The translations under genes and the position numbers were made by a program. The notes under the pieces are model-generated. The model was not told where the DNA came from and did not search any database. It saw only the letters and a list, made by a program, of their open reading frames with translations. DNA of 64,000 nt from Tiliqua scincoides (Eukaryota; Chordata; Lepidosauria; Squamata; Scincidae). The first letter of the stretch is position 1, and each line of letters begins with the position of its first letter. This document shows, in pieces, positions 20,149 to 35,600 of the stretch. Location: assembly GCF_035046505.1 (NCBI RefSeq), contig NC_089823.1, positions 5,723,267-5,787,266 of the forward strand, given 5' to 3'.

Positions 20149-23100
20149 CTAAAGAGAAAAGGTAGCAAAGGAAAGAAGTTACTGCAGTGCAGCAAATTGA
20201 AAGCACAACTCTCTACAGAAGGTGAAACTCACAACAATCGGTTATGAGAATCTCCATATGTGTTGGAGAACACAAGTTGAATATAGGCATGAACGAGGAA
20301 AAGAGTGCTTCAGCGCTCCCCTCTCAAGTGTTATAGAGTTGTGGCCCTTCCTTCTTAGCCAGGATTTAAGAAGCATAAGGATGCTCCTACTATCTTTGGA
20401 GGAAGTCCAGGGGAAGGAGAAGCCTACCTGGGCTCTCTCAACTCCAAGGAGCAACTGCTTGCTATGTTGTCCTGGCTCCAAGGCAAGTGTTTTCCCAGGA
20501 CAGAACAGTTACAGGAGCAAGCAGAATCAGGGCAGAAGGTTTCCACTGATTCTCCAAGCAGAAATTAGGCTGTTTGTTCATTGATGCAAGCACCCTAAGT
20601 TGGCATTTTGAATAGAGAATATGCAAAAAAGTGCCTTAAAGTGTATGCATTTTTCCTATCCAGATCCCATTAGTATATTATTAAAATGTGTTTTATTATT
20701 AAAATTTATGGTAGATGGCTCAGATGGACTATGGCACATCATCAGGTGAATGGGGTAAATATTGACCATTACTTGCTCTTAGTGAATAGTCATGGGGCTT
20801 TATCTACCAGAGATTGTTTACCCAGTAGATCCCAGTGTTCCTTCTCTCTGCCCCTTCTTTATAGTGCACAAATATCCACAGATCTACTGTTGAAAAAATT
20901 TCTGCTTTGGCTATTGTGCCAACAGCTTCTCTCTCAGCCTCAGTGTTCCTTGCGTGTAAAATAGGAATGGGAATATGCTGCTCTCGATTGGATCCTTGTA
21001 ACAAGTAACACAGACAGATAACTGGGAAGAGTGACACTGTGAGGCTGAGGGCCCTCTACGGGAAAGGCCCGCCAGACTACCACTGTCAAGTGCAACAGTG
21101 GATCAGGTGAAGCATGCAGGAGCTGTCTTCTACAGAGCCAGAACATTGGTCTGCCTGACCTTCAAACCCCCCCCCCCACTGCAGCTCCCCACAAGGCCCT
21201 GTCCCTGAGATGCCTGCAGCTACACCTGGGGCCTCAGGATGCAAGGCCAGGGATCAGCGACAGTGCAGTGGATTTTTTCAAACAGCAGGTGGGGCCAAGA
21301 GGACAGGTGTCCAACCAGTAGGGGTGCTCAGACAGACATAGTCTTGGACCTTAAAAACTGTCTGCTGGATCTTGAACTTAGCCCAGCTCTAGAGGAGGAC
21401 CTCTGCAGGAGGCCTGGGCTTGTGCTGCAGTGAAGGTGTACCCATACCAAGGACAACACAGCAAAGGGTTATTGAAAATGCCCTGGAGAAGTGCAGCAGG
21501 CCGCCACCACCCACAGCCTGGATGCAGAGGACTCTTAGCAACCTTCACCACCGAGCGTGTTCATGCTGGTGCTTTGGCACCCACATTCTTACCTTAGGAA
21601 TACAAAATGCCAATGAGCCTGCTGCCACCTAGTGGCTAGAACCTGCAAGACACCGTTTCAAAAAAGTTTAGGATGCGGCGGGGAAGAGCCACGTTAGGGC
21701 TCTCTCTGTTGCATTTGCACACTTGCTTGCAACAGGCTCAAACAGCACCCCTGCCCAATAGCCGATTCAGCAGCACACATGAAGCTGCCTCCTAGTTAGC
21801 TGGATCCCTGGACCATCTTGCTTACTATGGTCCACACCAACTTCCCAGTGTTTCAGATGGCTATTTTTCAGCAGCACCTAGAGGGGACAGTGGAAATGTG
21901 GAGCAGGGTCTTCTTGGTTTGACCAAGAATGCCCCTCCCTACCTGCCCTCCAGCAAGGGCCGAGAACTTCTCTCTTTCGCTTGGGCTTCCCCTTCTTCAT
22001 TTAGTTGGTTCGGTTTTAGGGCAACTGCTTTTACGGCATTTATTGTTGTCTTTACCGCTGCGGTTGTAAATGTTATAGAATGTGCTCTGCTGTGTTATTG
22101 TACTTGGGACGCCCGGCCACAAGGGCTCAGACTCTTACCTGAAAAGATCAATTTCTCCTTCATGATATTGACGTCCCGGCTAGATCTGCGGACGGCTGCA
22201 CTGAGCATGATCTGCTCAGGGTTATAGGTCTGGATGCTGCCCAAGCGCCACCTGCAATGGAAGGGCAGAGCATCAAGGAACAGCCTTAGATACACCCAAC
22301 ATTCTTTTTGTACTGGGAGGTGGTCACTGCTGGGAATGGGTGCTTTCCCCCTGTTTGCTGCCACTCCTCTGCCCTCCCAGCTGCCCTGCAACACAGACAG
22401 CCATCCCACCTGCTACCTGGCAGAAGAGTGACTCAGTAGATACCCCGTTTTCCACTCAGCACACTGTCACCCAGGTGGGAGGCTGGGAAAGCAGCATTTT
22501 CAAGAGGCAAGCGTCTTACTTGTACCCTAACAGCAGACAAACTGTGGTTCCAGAAGCTGTAGAACTACAAGCTATGGTTTTGGGGTGGGGTTTTGTTTTT
22601 TTTAAAAAAGAAGTTTATTATACAAAACCAATGTCTGCCCACCTACGCCACAGAGAACATGCACGCCATGTACAGTACACACAGACCAAGACCCCCAACC
22701 AACACCAGGCAATCTGATGTGCCCTTATGACAAGCTTCCCACTGTTGGAAAAGGAAAAAAAAAAGTCTTCTCAAATAGATCCAACTTCACACAAATTATT
22801 TCCTGAAAAGGTTTACTCACCTGAAAGTGATTGGGAGAGGTAGAGGTGGAATTAAGGACTGGGACCACAAGGGGTCACAACATGCTTTAGAAGGAAAAGC
22901 CAGGGAACATCTAAGGTGAGGAGCAAAACACTTGCCAAAAAAAGAGGGTTGCCCTGTGACCTCCCCACACTCTCCCCCCAGGTACTACCAAGGCAAGGAA
23001 GTGGGGTTTGTTGCATTCTATCCTGCAAAGATGGGGAGAGGAGCTCCTGAGCTGATACTCTGTCTCTCTCACTCAAGAACATGAGGAAGAATCCGGTGGA

Positions 23101-26100
23101 AGCCTGAGCTTCCTTGGCAGCCAGTCCTGCCTCCATAAGACAAGAGACTGACAACAGCGTCCTGTGTTGGCCAGTCTTGCTTCATGCAGCACACAGACTT
23201 TTGATCACTGAGCTCCTTCTGAAATCCAACTCCCAAACGACCCACTCTACTAGTCACACACAGAACATCGACACCACAGACTGAACTCTTGCAACCCTTG
23301 TACAAATACATACAGAAAGCAATTCTTTGAAAACCATGCAGAGTAGAACGACTATATAGGCTGAACTCTGAATTATAGGGCTCCACCTAGTGGTCATATT
23401 TGAGCAACTCAACATTATGTTGTACACAGTCAAGTCTTTGAGCTGGAAAACTTTGGGGCCAAATGGAACAGGAGGACAGCAGAGCCTCCCACGTTCACAG
23501 TAGGCCAGTGGGCAAATCCTTTTCAGATGGAGGCAGGAAGATTCAAAAGCTCAGCACAGAGTAGGCAAGTTCTCTCCCCTGACCATGCATCTTGCCCTAT
23601 TACCAGTGCTGTCTCCCCCAGTGGAGCTCTAAAACTGGAAGTAATCCCCGTCAGAAGGAAAAAAAGCTTGGGCGTGGTGGTTCTGGGAGGGTCAACACCC
23701 CTTCATGCCCACCCATACTCTACTTCCTCACCCTTCCCTCTGCTTTGTATGGATTTACCAAGAACCAAGCTGGATCTGCCACCACTGCCTCCAGTGTTGG
23801 CCCTCTAGGGCCAAGGACCGATGAACACAGAAGTAAGCAGGAGCCACTACACTGAGAGTGTGAGAGGTGGCAGTCCAAAGCACAGAGACCACCTCCTTCC
23901 CCAGTCCCATAAGCAGGTAGTGAAAGCAGTGCCAATCACTCACTGCTGTCCAGAATAAAGACACCCCTAGAAAAGTCCAAGAGAGTTGCTCTTTTATAAA
24001 AGCGGAGGAAAGAGAGAGCAGGTGATGGCAATACAACGGAGGAGCCGGTAAAGCACAGACATGTGCAGAAGCAGCCTGGATGATGCAAGAGAAGGAGGAA
24101 GGTGGAATTCATTGAAGCTCCGCTCTCTCTCCTAGTCCTGTGGATGGCACTTGCTTAGCACAGACATCCAAGCCAAGAACCTCTGCGCATCCACTACTAA
24201 AAGACCATGCCATTCAATTCCATCCAAACTGCATCCAAAGAAAGTCATTCATGACTAAATCCCACTGCAATGAATGGGTCAAGACTGTTGTGCTGTGCAA
24301 CTAGTCTCACTGATTTAAATGGAGCTTAGTCACAACTAATGTTCTTTCCATATAAACTACACCCACTTGTATTTTCCTGTGCATATGTGAAGTGCACATG
24401 GATTAAGAGGCGCCAGTCAACCATGGCTTCCCCACTCATGCATTGTGACCTAAATGCACGTGTGCATCACCGTCCCATAGGGTCATTGCATGCCTTATTC
24501 AAATAAAGAAACTATTTCTGTTTGGGGTGAAGTATGGTGGGGTAGTGGTTTGGGAGGTGGACTTAGACCTAGAAGAACCAATTTCAAATCCCCCCTCAGT
24601 CACGAAGCTTCCTGGGTGACCTTGGGCCAGTCACTTTCTCTCAGCCTCCCCTACCTCACAGGGTTGTTGTGAGGACAAAAGGAGGGGAGCAGCTGTGTAC
24701 ACCGCTCTGAGCACTTTGGAGAAAGGGCAGTATAAAAATGTGAAAAATAAAAGCAAGATTATGGTAATTCAGGTGCACATCACTGCAGGACTTTAGAGAC
24801 AGAGTGATGGCAGTCATTTAACAAAGCCCCACATAAAAAAAAATGCGGGATCCAATTCTATGCTCTGTGTTCTTCTAGAATTGTAGGAAATGGGAGAACT
24901 CACTAACACACATACACTTCTGAAAGACACACTTTTTTTTTCCACACCACAACGTGGAAGTCACATCAATTCCCTTTTCATCTTCTAAATCAGTGGTCAC
25001 TAAACTCATGACTGCTGTCCGTAAAAAAAAGCAGTCCCCGTTTGAACCAGAACCTGCTGTACTACCTCCATGCCGCATTTATTTCCAGTAGATCTGGGCA
25101 CCAGGGAGCTCTGGGCATCTGTTGCCCAGCATTCCAGAAGGTTGTGCAACAGGACATTCAGGCAGAGGTGACTGCCCAGAGCATCCTGGTGCCCAGATCT
25201 ACAGGGAATAAACAAGGCGTATGCAATGGACAAGATCTCAAAAGTGAAAGACACGCAGCGCTCAGATATGAATGCTTTCCAGGAGCGAGTTTGACTGTGT
25301 TCAGTAATCCTAAGTGTTGCTGCAATCGTGCAGTTCAGAACACAGAAACCAATAATTGTGACTTGCACTAAAGCCCTCATCCTAATCTCACAGAAATAAG
25401 GACTGCTGTCTATTGAATTGAGTGCAAAGAGTCGAGCCACCTGGCTTGAATTTGGCTCACTCTTGAATAATCCTTCAGGTTGCTTCAGCGCTTCCAAACA
25501 GAAAGTGTTGATGTTCAAGGAAATTATGTTTTTCTAAAGGGAAAGGCAGAGGGACTGACCAGGATGGCTTTTCAGAACCACAATCAAACACAGCTGAAAG
25601 ATAATGTATGTAGAGATCAACCCCCTGAACATTTGGTTTTAAAAAAACCCACACAAAAGAACAGGAAATCAAGATGTAACTGCAAAAGAGGGGCTGTGTA
25701 CTATTTTAGGTGCTCCTGTGCAAGAGAGGAGCAACTACCAGCCAGTTGGGTTACGATATTTAGGCAGCCTCCATTTAGTAGTACTGTTAGCCTGCAATTG
25801 CAAGGGGGTGGAAACTTTAAAAACTCATAAAAACTGCAACAGTAGCATCTGCCAAGAGTTCAAGCTCTGCATCCCCCTTTCGGACAACTCCCAACTCGGA
25901 CCCCTTGTAGATAGAGGCCCTGATACCGATTCACTTGACTAGCACCAAAGTAGATTTCATAAGCGTCAATTCAGACTTCTGAATGGTTCCCAGTGCACCC
26001 TATCTGGACTCCGGGTTCAAAGCAACTTTCAAAAGATTTGTCATGACTTATGGGCTGTGACACAACCAAGCAATGACCAGGGCAAGAAGGTGCTTTAACA

Positions 26101-29100
26101 AGGTCAAGTTACATCATGTGAAAATGTTACCTTCTGGTCCCTCTCAAATCAGGGCCTCTATATTTGGGTGGGATCCTTCGGGCTAATAGGAACCCTTCAT
26201 GCATTTGTCCCTTTCTTTCTGACAACAGACCAGCAATGCTGTTGTGTTGCCACAAACAGTTCAGTAATCGTTGCTACAAGAGATGCTTAGATTTCCAGGG
26301 GCGTATGGTGGATGGGGAGGCAAGTGAGGCAGGGCCTCCCCACTGAAGTCCTTCGAAAAGCGCTGCCGCCATGTGAGGTACGCGCAGAGCACACGGGTTG
26401 TAAGCACATGTGCACCTCACATGGCAGAGGCTTTTTTTGAAGGATTCTGGTGGAGAGGCCCTGCCTCACCTGCCTCCCCACATCCCTGCTGGATTCTGAA
26501 TTGGATGCTGCCTAAAACGCTCAACTCTCAGTTACAGGGGCACACTTTAGCCCCACTTTAAAGCCCCATACTTCAGCCCACTTCAGCACCAAAGGCTGAT
26601 AAACTACAGTGCCTTTGCTTTTACTTTTTAGTGGATTTACAACCACCATCATCAGGAAAACTGTCCTGCTTCAGCCCAAAATTTGCAGCAAAGCCTTGAA
26701 GGAAAAAAAAAAAGGAAAGAAAAAGGAAAGTAAATAAGACAGCAGGTGGAATGAGGTAGGAGGCATCAGAAATTACCTGATTATGTGATAGCTGTAAAGA
26801 TGCCAGAATGCAGCAGCAGAGAGAGAGAGAGAAAGAGAGAGAAAGAGGAGGAACATGCAACAAACGTCAGAGCAGTAAGAAAATAATCAAGGTGAGGAGG
26901 CGAGGTGAGCCCCCTGAGAAGTCATCGCAGTCCGTTATTCGTCCCCCAGTTGTGAGGCTACCGAAAAGCATCACAGCATTTAACTGCTAGTGTGGAAGGC
27001 CGGAGAAACCAGAGTGGAGAAGTGAGAGGGGTGGTTAAGATTGCTTTCTCTCGGCCACGATGGGGGTCCCTTCTATCTCAGTCACCTCCCCGCTCCACTA
27101 GGCAGAAGATTCTTTTAGCAGCCTGTTCTCAAACGGTTCCTCCTATTTAGCTGGAACCTAGCTAACTCCTACTTCTTCTCTGAGCCTCAAAGGGGAGAGT
27201 GGATAATTTTGCCCTCTCTTGTCAAACCAGGGCCTTTAGCTCTCCACACCGATTTCCCACCACCTTGGTCTCCTTTTCTCAAACATGAAAAGGAAAAACA
27301 TGTGGTCAGTCTGTGGAACTCCTTGCCACAGGATGTCGTGATGGCGTCTAGCCTAGACGCCTTTAAAAGGGGATTGGACAAGTTTCTGGAGGAAAAATCC
27401 ATTATGGGGTACAAGCCATGATGTGTATGCGCAACCTCCTGATTTTAGAAATGGGTTGTCAGAATGCCAGATGCAAGGGAGGGCACCAGGATGAGGTCTC
27501 TTGTTATCAGGTGTGCTCCCTGGGGCATTTGGTGGGCCGCTGTGAGATACAGGAAGCTGGACTAGATGGGCCTATGGCCTGATCCAGTGGGGCTGTTCTT
27601 ATGTTCTTAACTACAATTCCCAGGAAGCCTTGCAGGTCTCTTGTTATCAGGTGTGCTCCCTGGGGCATTTGGTGGGCCGCTGTGAGATACAGGAAGCTGG
27701 ACTAGATGGGCCTATGGCCTGATCCAGTGGGGCTGTTCTTATGTTCTTAACTACAATTCCCAGGAAGCCTTGCAGGTCTCTTGTTATCTGGTGTGCTCCC
27801 AGGGGCATTTGGTGGGCCGCTGTGAGATACAGGAAGCTGGACTAGATGGGCCTATGGCCTGATCCAGTGGGGCTGTTCTTATGTTCTTATGAACCCTGCC
27901 CTGACAGGGTTGGACCTGCAGCCCAGAGGCTAGCCACTAGAGGTCTCTGGGCCTTCACTTCTTCATCCAGTGCATAATTAATTGGCAGACTTCGTTGCCA
28001 CAAGATGTGGCGTTGGTCTCTAGGGGGTGTAGCTTTAAAAGGAGATTGGACCAATGTCTGGAGATAGGTCTACCAGTCAGCAGGGCTATGCACTATCTCC
28101 CTCCAATACTTTTTGCACAGAAGCAAAGGCAGGCGAGAAATGTGCCTCTCTTCTACTTTCAGGTTTGGCCACAGGCAGCTGGTAGGCTGTGGGAAACCAG
28201 GGGCTAGATTAGATGGGCTCTATTTGGCCAGGTCCTGCAGGCCAATGTCTGGACTGAGTCATTCTCCTTCCTCCCTTGTCACACTGGACCTCCAGAAATA
28301 CCAGGGGATGCCTAGGTTCTACATAAGACAAAATCTGCATTTGATCTACTGCCCCAAATCCTTTTCATCACAGCAACATCTCTTGAATACCTGATGCATT
28401 TTATCCCGCCTTTCTCCATTCAATAGGGGAGTCCAAGGTGGCTTGAAGATCTCCAGTGATCTCTTTTCCAGGGTTGAGGTGAGAACTCCTACAACTCCCC
28501 AGGGCTTAGAAATGGTGCAGGAAATACTAGTGACCTTTGAACCCAGGCATCATTCTGGCTAGTCCTGCATCATATTGTCATCTGCTATGACCCTACTTCC
28601 CTGCTCATTCATCATCGCGATCACCAGGAGGGCCTTGGGCAGGTGTCAAAATTCGTGATGCAACTGCCCACATTCCTTCCCAGCTACAGAAGGGACCAAT
28701 ATAATACTCAGAGAGGCACATAAGGAGGGCTCCCCCACGTTTGTACCACCTCAAAGGGCAGGTGGAGGGTGGCAGGGGTCTGCTCCTTGAAAATCCCTCT
28801 CATGTCAAAAGCTCCCTGGGCATAAAAGGCCAGCACCTCAGGAAGAAGAAGCAGGTTAAAAAGACCTCTTCCTATTACACATTCCATGTGGAGGGAGATT
28901 CTGAAATGAGGTCTGGTGTGCTCCCTGGGGCATTTGGTGGCACCTGGTGGGCCTCTGTGAGATACAGGAAGCTGTATAGATACAGCTGTATAGATACAGA
29001 TACACGCGTGAGATACAGGAAGCTGTACTAGATGGGCCTATGGCCTGATCCAGTGGGGCTGTTCTTATGTCCTTAGGTGTTTTTAAGCAAAAATATTTCC

Positions 29101-29618
29101 CCCACCAGACACACAGCATCAACCATATGCCTTGGCCCTGCAGCTTTGCACTGACTTTCTGGACTGCAAGTTGCATTATGAGTGCAACATGTTTGTTGAA
29201 CCTCCATGGCTCCTTTCCACACCACTCTGATAAAGTACAGTGAGAGGACATCCTACACTTTGTAGGATGTGTATCCCCCACACCGTGCCCGACACTCGTA
29301 TGGTTCTTCCAAAGCAATCCCATCTGCCCATAGGCTTTATGTATTTAGTGTGCCAAAGTGACATTTGATGGGACCACAAAGCAGCCAGGTTGCTCCCACT
29401 TGCCCTCACTTTCAGGGCTATTGAGAAGATGTTTTGGCTTTTGATGACATGATATGACAAAGCAGTTGACCTGTAGCAATACTACTTACTTCTGGAATAT
29501 AAAGACGCCGACAATTATGATGAGAGAAATGAGATCGGCAGTTATCCAGATCACAGAGTACACATCTGGTGTCTGAAAGACAAAAAGACAAGAATGTCCA
29601 CATACTATTGTGTTGCTA

Positions 29619-29655
<37 letters not shown>

Positions 29656-32600
29656 CAGGGAGAACATTTAGATTTTCTGGTCTGATGTTCCCTTCTCAAA
29701 CTTACCTTCCCCTCCAGAATTTGACACCGACACAAATTCTGGAATCAGCACACTTGTGCCTCCCTAACCTAATTTATTGCAACTTGCACTGATTGTAAAC
29801 TGTGCAGTAAACAAAAAACCAATGACCAAACCCCTCTGGTACAGTATCTTCATCATGTGACAAAAGGGACAGCTTTGTTCTTGAATTGGAGGTGGAAGGA
29901 GAGAGTTCAGGAAGGGACCCATGGCCAACCATCAATCATAATTTTCATGTGAGAATCCTGCATGTACATGATGATGAGAATCTGGATGAATTAACCCCCC
30001 ACAGACCTCTTGTGACTGTGGCTAAAATTGGGCATGAGCCTTGAGAAGTCAGGTTAGCTAAGCCGCACCTACTACTTTAAAGGAAGCCGCACCTTCCTTT
30101 AAAAAGAAAAAAAGTTGAGACTTGGAGGTGATTCGCTCACCTTTTCTGAGGAAGCAGCCCTACATTTTAGCATCTTCATGGGAGTGGCCCCCAAGGTGCA
30201 ATTTTGCAGACTTCCAGAAAGTTGTGCAGAATTTTCCTACTTCCATCAGGACAGTCAAGCAGATGCAAGAGAAGTCACTCATAAAGATGTTGGATTTTAG
30301 TACTTTGCGGTATTTGTATTCTTAGGGCATCAGCAACACTTTTACAAACTGCCCCAAACTGCCCCAATGATGTAAAGCTGGATGTAAATGCTTGGAAAAT
30401 GTACATGCAGTTAGCCTGTCTAATTAAGAATGCTTAATTCAGCAGTTGTCTAGCATCCCGTATTCTAGGAAGCCTTCCTCCCACTGACTCACCTGCCTAA
30501 GCTACTCCCTATGTCTACAACGGAATTTATTTATTTATTTATTTGATTTGTAATCCGCCTTTTTCCCCAGAGGGCACCCAAGGCAGCTAACAACATTTAA
30601 AAGTCATAAAATACATTATAAAATACATAAAATATTTAAAATACATAAAAATACATTTACAAAGGTAGAAAACAACCAGCAGCAATAAAATCAGCAGTAA
30701 AAACAATTAAAAGCAGCCATCAGACATCAAAAGTTTGCTGGAATAAAAACCTCTTCAGGCTTCGCCGGAAAAAGGAGCTGTTCTCAACTCAAAGGGGAGG
30801 GAATGCCACAATACAGGCGCCACCACCGAGAAGGCCCGATTTCTGGCTGCCATCCCCCTAACCTCTCCTGATGACAATACGACCAACAGGTCCCCCTCTG
30901 ATGATCGAAGAGAGCGGGCCGAAATATACAGTAGAAGGCAGTCTCTCAAATACTCATCTGTTGCATAGGATTCTAGAAAACGTTCTAGAGGCACAGACTT
31001 GGTTCATGCTGGGTGTAACCCCATTGCTGCACCCCATGATCCCAGAGAGGGAGCCAGAATACCCCCAAAGCTCTCCTGCAACTATTCACTGCAGGGGACC
31101 TGCAGTCTTCCAGTCACATCTTCTTGCCACTGCTTATCTTCTCATTGACAAACTCTTAATGAAGTTTCCAAGGAAACTCAGCATTCCCCAAAACACAGTG
31201 TAACAATCATTTCAGTACATCTGCACATTGCCAAAGCCTCAGGGTGGCCGTTTCTGCAGATACTGAAAGGAGAAGGAACTTGCACATTCGCAAAAGCTTC
31301 CACTAACTGTTGGAAGAGAAAACATTAAAAGCTTTTCTTCCCTGCTGCCTACCACATTAATACCCCAAAAGCAAAACAGTCTCAAAAATTACACGTTACA
31401 CAAGGTGGTCATTAATTCACCACCTTACTTGTTACGGTTAATGAACCTCAAGCACATCCCACAGCCCTGAAGTAAAATGACAACTTCTTAACCGCTTAAT
31501 GCTTTATGAACACATGGAGCGCTCAATGGAATCCTTGAAAGGACCCCTTTAAGGCAAGCAGGTTTGCACACTGTAGCTGGAGAAGAGAGGAGAAGGCTTG
31601 CCTGAGTCCACCCGGTAAACTCCCCTACAGCAGTGGTTCTCACCCCTTTTTAGAATGAAAATCTGTCAGGACCCACCAGAAGTGACACATGACTGGAAGT
31701 GACATCGTCAAACAGGAAAATTTTAAACAGTCCTAGGCTGCAGTCCTACCCACACTTACCCAGGAGTTAAGTCCCATTTACTATCATTGGTAAAAGCATC
31801 TTCATAGTAGCCTGTTAAAATTACAGATCTGTGACATTTCCCCAAATGCAGTCACATACCCTGGAAGCATAAAGTCTAATAGTAAAAATAAAATATTGAA
31901 ATGTATGGGGACCCACCTGAAATGGGCTCATGACCCACAGTTTGAGAAACACTGCCCTACAGAAAAGAGAGCTCAGTCTTTTCACTGCTACACTACACCA
32001 GTTCAGCCCTCTCTAGATGATCAAAAGTATGACCCAAATGGGAATTTATTCCCTTGACATTATAGCCCCCAGAGCACTGAAAGAGTCCATCATTATGTCT
32101 AGTTCGTGAGTAATGGACTGGGGAACAGATCCATGATTTTAAAAAGGAAAAAGGAGAGTCGAAGTAGCCAGGCACTGTGGTACTGAAGTGGGAGGATGGA
32201 TGAGCTGGAGAGGACAATAGCGAGGCAATGCTGGGAACTGCCAGGGTATTCACTGGAGGTTAGGAATAGCAACTGTTACCCTGCACATGCCCGATCTCAT
32301 CTGATCTCGGAAGCTAAGCAAAGTCAGGCCTGGTTAGTACTTGGATGGGAGACCGCCTGGGAATACCAGGTGCTGTAGGCTTATACCATAGTCTTTCGAG
32401 ACTGAAGGTTGCCAACCAGGAATAGAAATATACCCAGATTGCTTGTAGTTAAAATCTGATGAAACAACAACAAAAAAAAAAAACTGAGCATACCAAGCAA
32501 CTGTAGCATAGCAACAGAACCGCCCCGTAGAAGCAAGAGTGACCAGCAATAAGTGACTTAGCTAAAAACAACGCATCTGTTCTCTCCAATGTCAACTAAC

Positions 32601-35600
32601 TTGAAGGGCTGTTGAAAGGATAACATTGGATAAGCTGCACTTGGTCAGAGAAGACACCAAAACAAGCACCATGCTTACCATTAGCCAAGAGGGGGAGACC
32701 ATCCTGCCGAGGACCTGAGAGTTGTCAGAGGTGACGGACTGAACCCCGGAACACCATAGGATGGAGTAAAGCCAAGGCTCATTCACAATGTACAGATTCA
32801 CACTCAGGTTTGCTGCTGTGTATTCCCTGTTGAGAGGGCACAGAGGAAGACAGGCAGGTCTTAAGAAGAAGACTGCACCAGATCCCCAAGAACTTTCTGG
32901 GTAGGAATTGCGCCATGTTAAAAAGGCCTCAGGGGGATAGACTTCTTCATCCATCTATAAATCTTTCAACTGCTCCAAATGAGCAATCAAAATTAATTCA
33001 GCTTATTTCTTTATTATAATTTTTTTTTTACATTAGCAGAACCCTCACAGACATCTAGAGGAGCAACATGGATTAAAGGCAAGCCAGATTTTTGAAGGGT
33101 ATCAGTGGGCTGAATTTTAGCCACGATTTTGTGCACAGAGCATAACTTATCTCTGTAATAACTTCCACAAGATGTGGCGATGGCCACCAGCTTAGAGGGC
33201 TTTAAAAGAGAACTGGACAAATTCAGGGAGAACCAGAGGTCAATCAATGGTGCTAGTCATGAAGGCTATGCACAACCTTAAGTTCCACTAACAGTCTATC
33301 TCTGAAAGCCAGTTGCAGGGAAGCAATGGCAGGAGGAAGATATGGCCCTCCCTCCTACAGCGGGGTGGGCTTCCCAGAGGTGCCTATGGGAAACAGGATG
33401 CTGAACTAGATCTCCCCACCCTTTGTCTCGGTCCAGTAGAGCCCTTCTTACTACATGTTCCTATTTCTGAAATGAGATCAGGACCTTGGAGTTCACCACA
33501 GCTCCACAACAACAACAATGGCCAAGAAGGACATAAGTGGAGCAGGGGTTATCAGGTTGAGGGAATGGCTGGTACATTTTAAGGCCTCACTGTGCTCCAA
33601 AGAGGACCTCATAGCGAGAACCCAGCACTGCTTATACACACTTTGTGCAAACAAAAAAAGTCCTTCAATATGTTCTAGTTACACCATCATCTGGTCTTTG
33701 ATCAACAGACATCCTTGTTATACTGTTCATTGGTCAGTGCAGATGACACACGGTACTGACTCTTAAAACAAACAAAGCACACCCCATAAACACTCTGTAC
33801 CCAGACAACCTGAATTCCACAGCCTGTACAAAAATGCAGACCTGCATCATTCATTTTATCCTGCATGGTTTATTCTGGTTTGCTAGCCCTGAGAAGCAAA
33901 AACAAGCCCAACCCAGACCACTGAAAATCTTACTCATCCCCAGGGATGGGGACAAACTCTGAACCAGAGGGAATCAGTTCACTCATTCACACACACACCT
34001 GTCTTGAATTCTGTAAAGTGTCACTTCCTTCCAGGGGTCAAGGGGTTTGTAATTCTCTCTGCCTCCTGATTGTTTTCAGGCAGGGAGCACATGATTGACT
34101 GCTTGCTTTTTTATATATTAACTCTGATCACAAAAAATAGGGAGGTGGAAAAACTGTAAATCTTCCCTAACGTGCTAATTTTCCAGGTGCAGGGAGAATT
34201 AGGAGTTTTGTTTTTGCTTATTTAACAGAGAAGCATTCAGTCATGAGAACCTCCTCCTACAGGCTGAAGTGTTACAATCCAGAAACAGGTTCCCTCTCCT
34301 TATCGGCTCTTTAGGAGAACTAAGCCAAAGTCAGTCACAGCTGCAGCAGCAAAAGCCAAAGGCAGAACCTGATCTCGTCTCTGGTGACCTTGGTGTACCG
34401 CAGGTTCAGTCTCTGGAAGCCACTGTCCCTCAAATGCTGTGCGTCTGCCTTGATGCCAGAGGTCTGCTGGAAATCTGGGGCAATCTCTTGAACCAGCCTC
34501 CGCTCAGAGTTGGGCAACCACATCACCTGGGGAGACAGCAAAATGGGACAACAGAAATTGTTATCATAAAAAGGGAATTCTCAAAAAGCTAACATTGAAA
34601 GCTAAACATTTGAAATTATATTGATCTTCATTCATTTCTTCATTCAAGGAACAAAAACTAGGTTTCTCAAAATCACAGCTTATAATTACAATGCTATTAT
34701 GATGTATTAAATATTGTAAACAAATTTCCTTTCTGTAAAATGAAGTCATAACTAGTCCCTATGCTGTAGCGCAACTAAAGTACACGTAGCTGAAATAACC
34801 ACATATTCCCCATCTACCTTTGTTCCCATCCTCTCCCCTTCCTCTGTTTCCCTGCATTTTTATAGGTTGTAAGCCTCTAGGGGCAGAGACCTGTCCTCTC
34901 ATACTCTGAAAAGTGCCATGCACTTAGATGGTTATATTCAAAGAGAACATTAATGAAAAATGACATTCCATATTTGATTTGAGTACCGCTTCCTGATCAA
35001 CTCAGTTTAGTTTTCCCAATACAAAATAATTTTCATAAATTGAAGTAATCCATACAATTGATAAAAATCACTATTAGTTTCCTGATTATTATGATTAATA
35101 ATTTCCAGCATAATTGGGACCTAACTTTTTGCAAAAGCAAGCAATTTCTGATCTCCCTGTTTAACATGACACTTGCAGTTTAACCAATTCACAGGTAACA
35201 TTTTGTATAATTAATTCTTACTACCACAGCAACGTTCTGCAGCAATTATTATGGGCTTTAAAAAAAATAATTACTATATCCTTGTATAAATCAGTTGGAA
35301 TACTGGATCCATATCTGCAAGAGTTTAAAGTGCTTCTTTCCTTCCCCCCCACTCACCAACCAACCAGTTCTGCAATTGTAACACTTAGGGTGTGGATCCA
35401 GCCAAAGGCAATTACGTCTCTGCCCCACTGATTTCAACAGGAGAACTGAGCATGCACAGAACATTTCTCTCTCACTGAAATAAAGGGGACATAAAGGTGT
35501 TGACTTTAGGCTGGCTTGCACCTTTGCAGCCTGTGGAAGGCACGGAGTAGGTTGCTGCTAAGCTGCACTGGGGTTCGGGCAGCTATGCCTGCCCTTTCTG

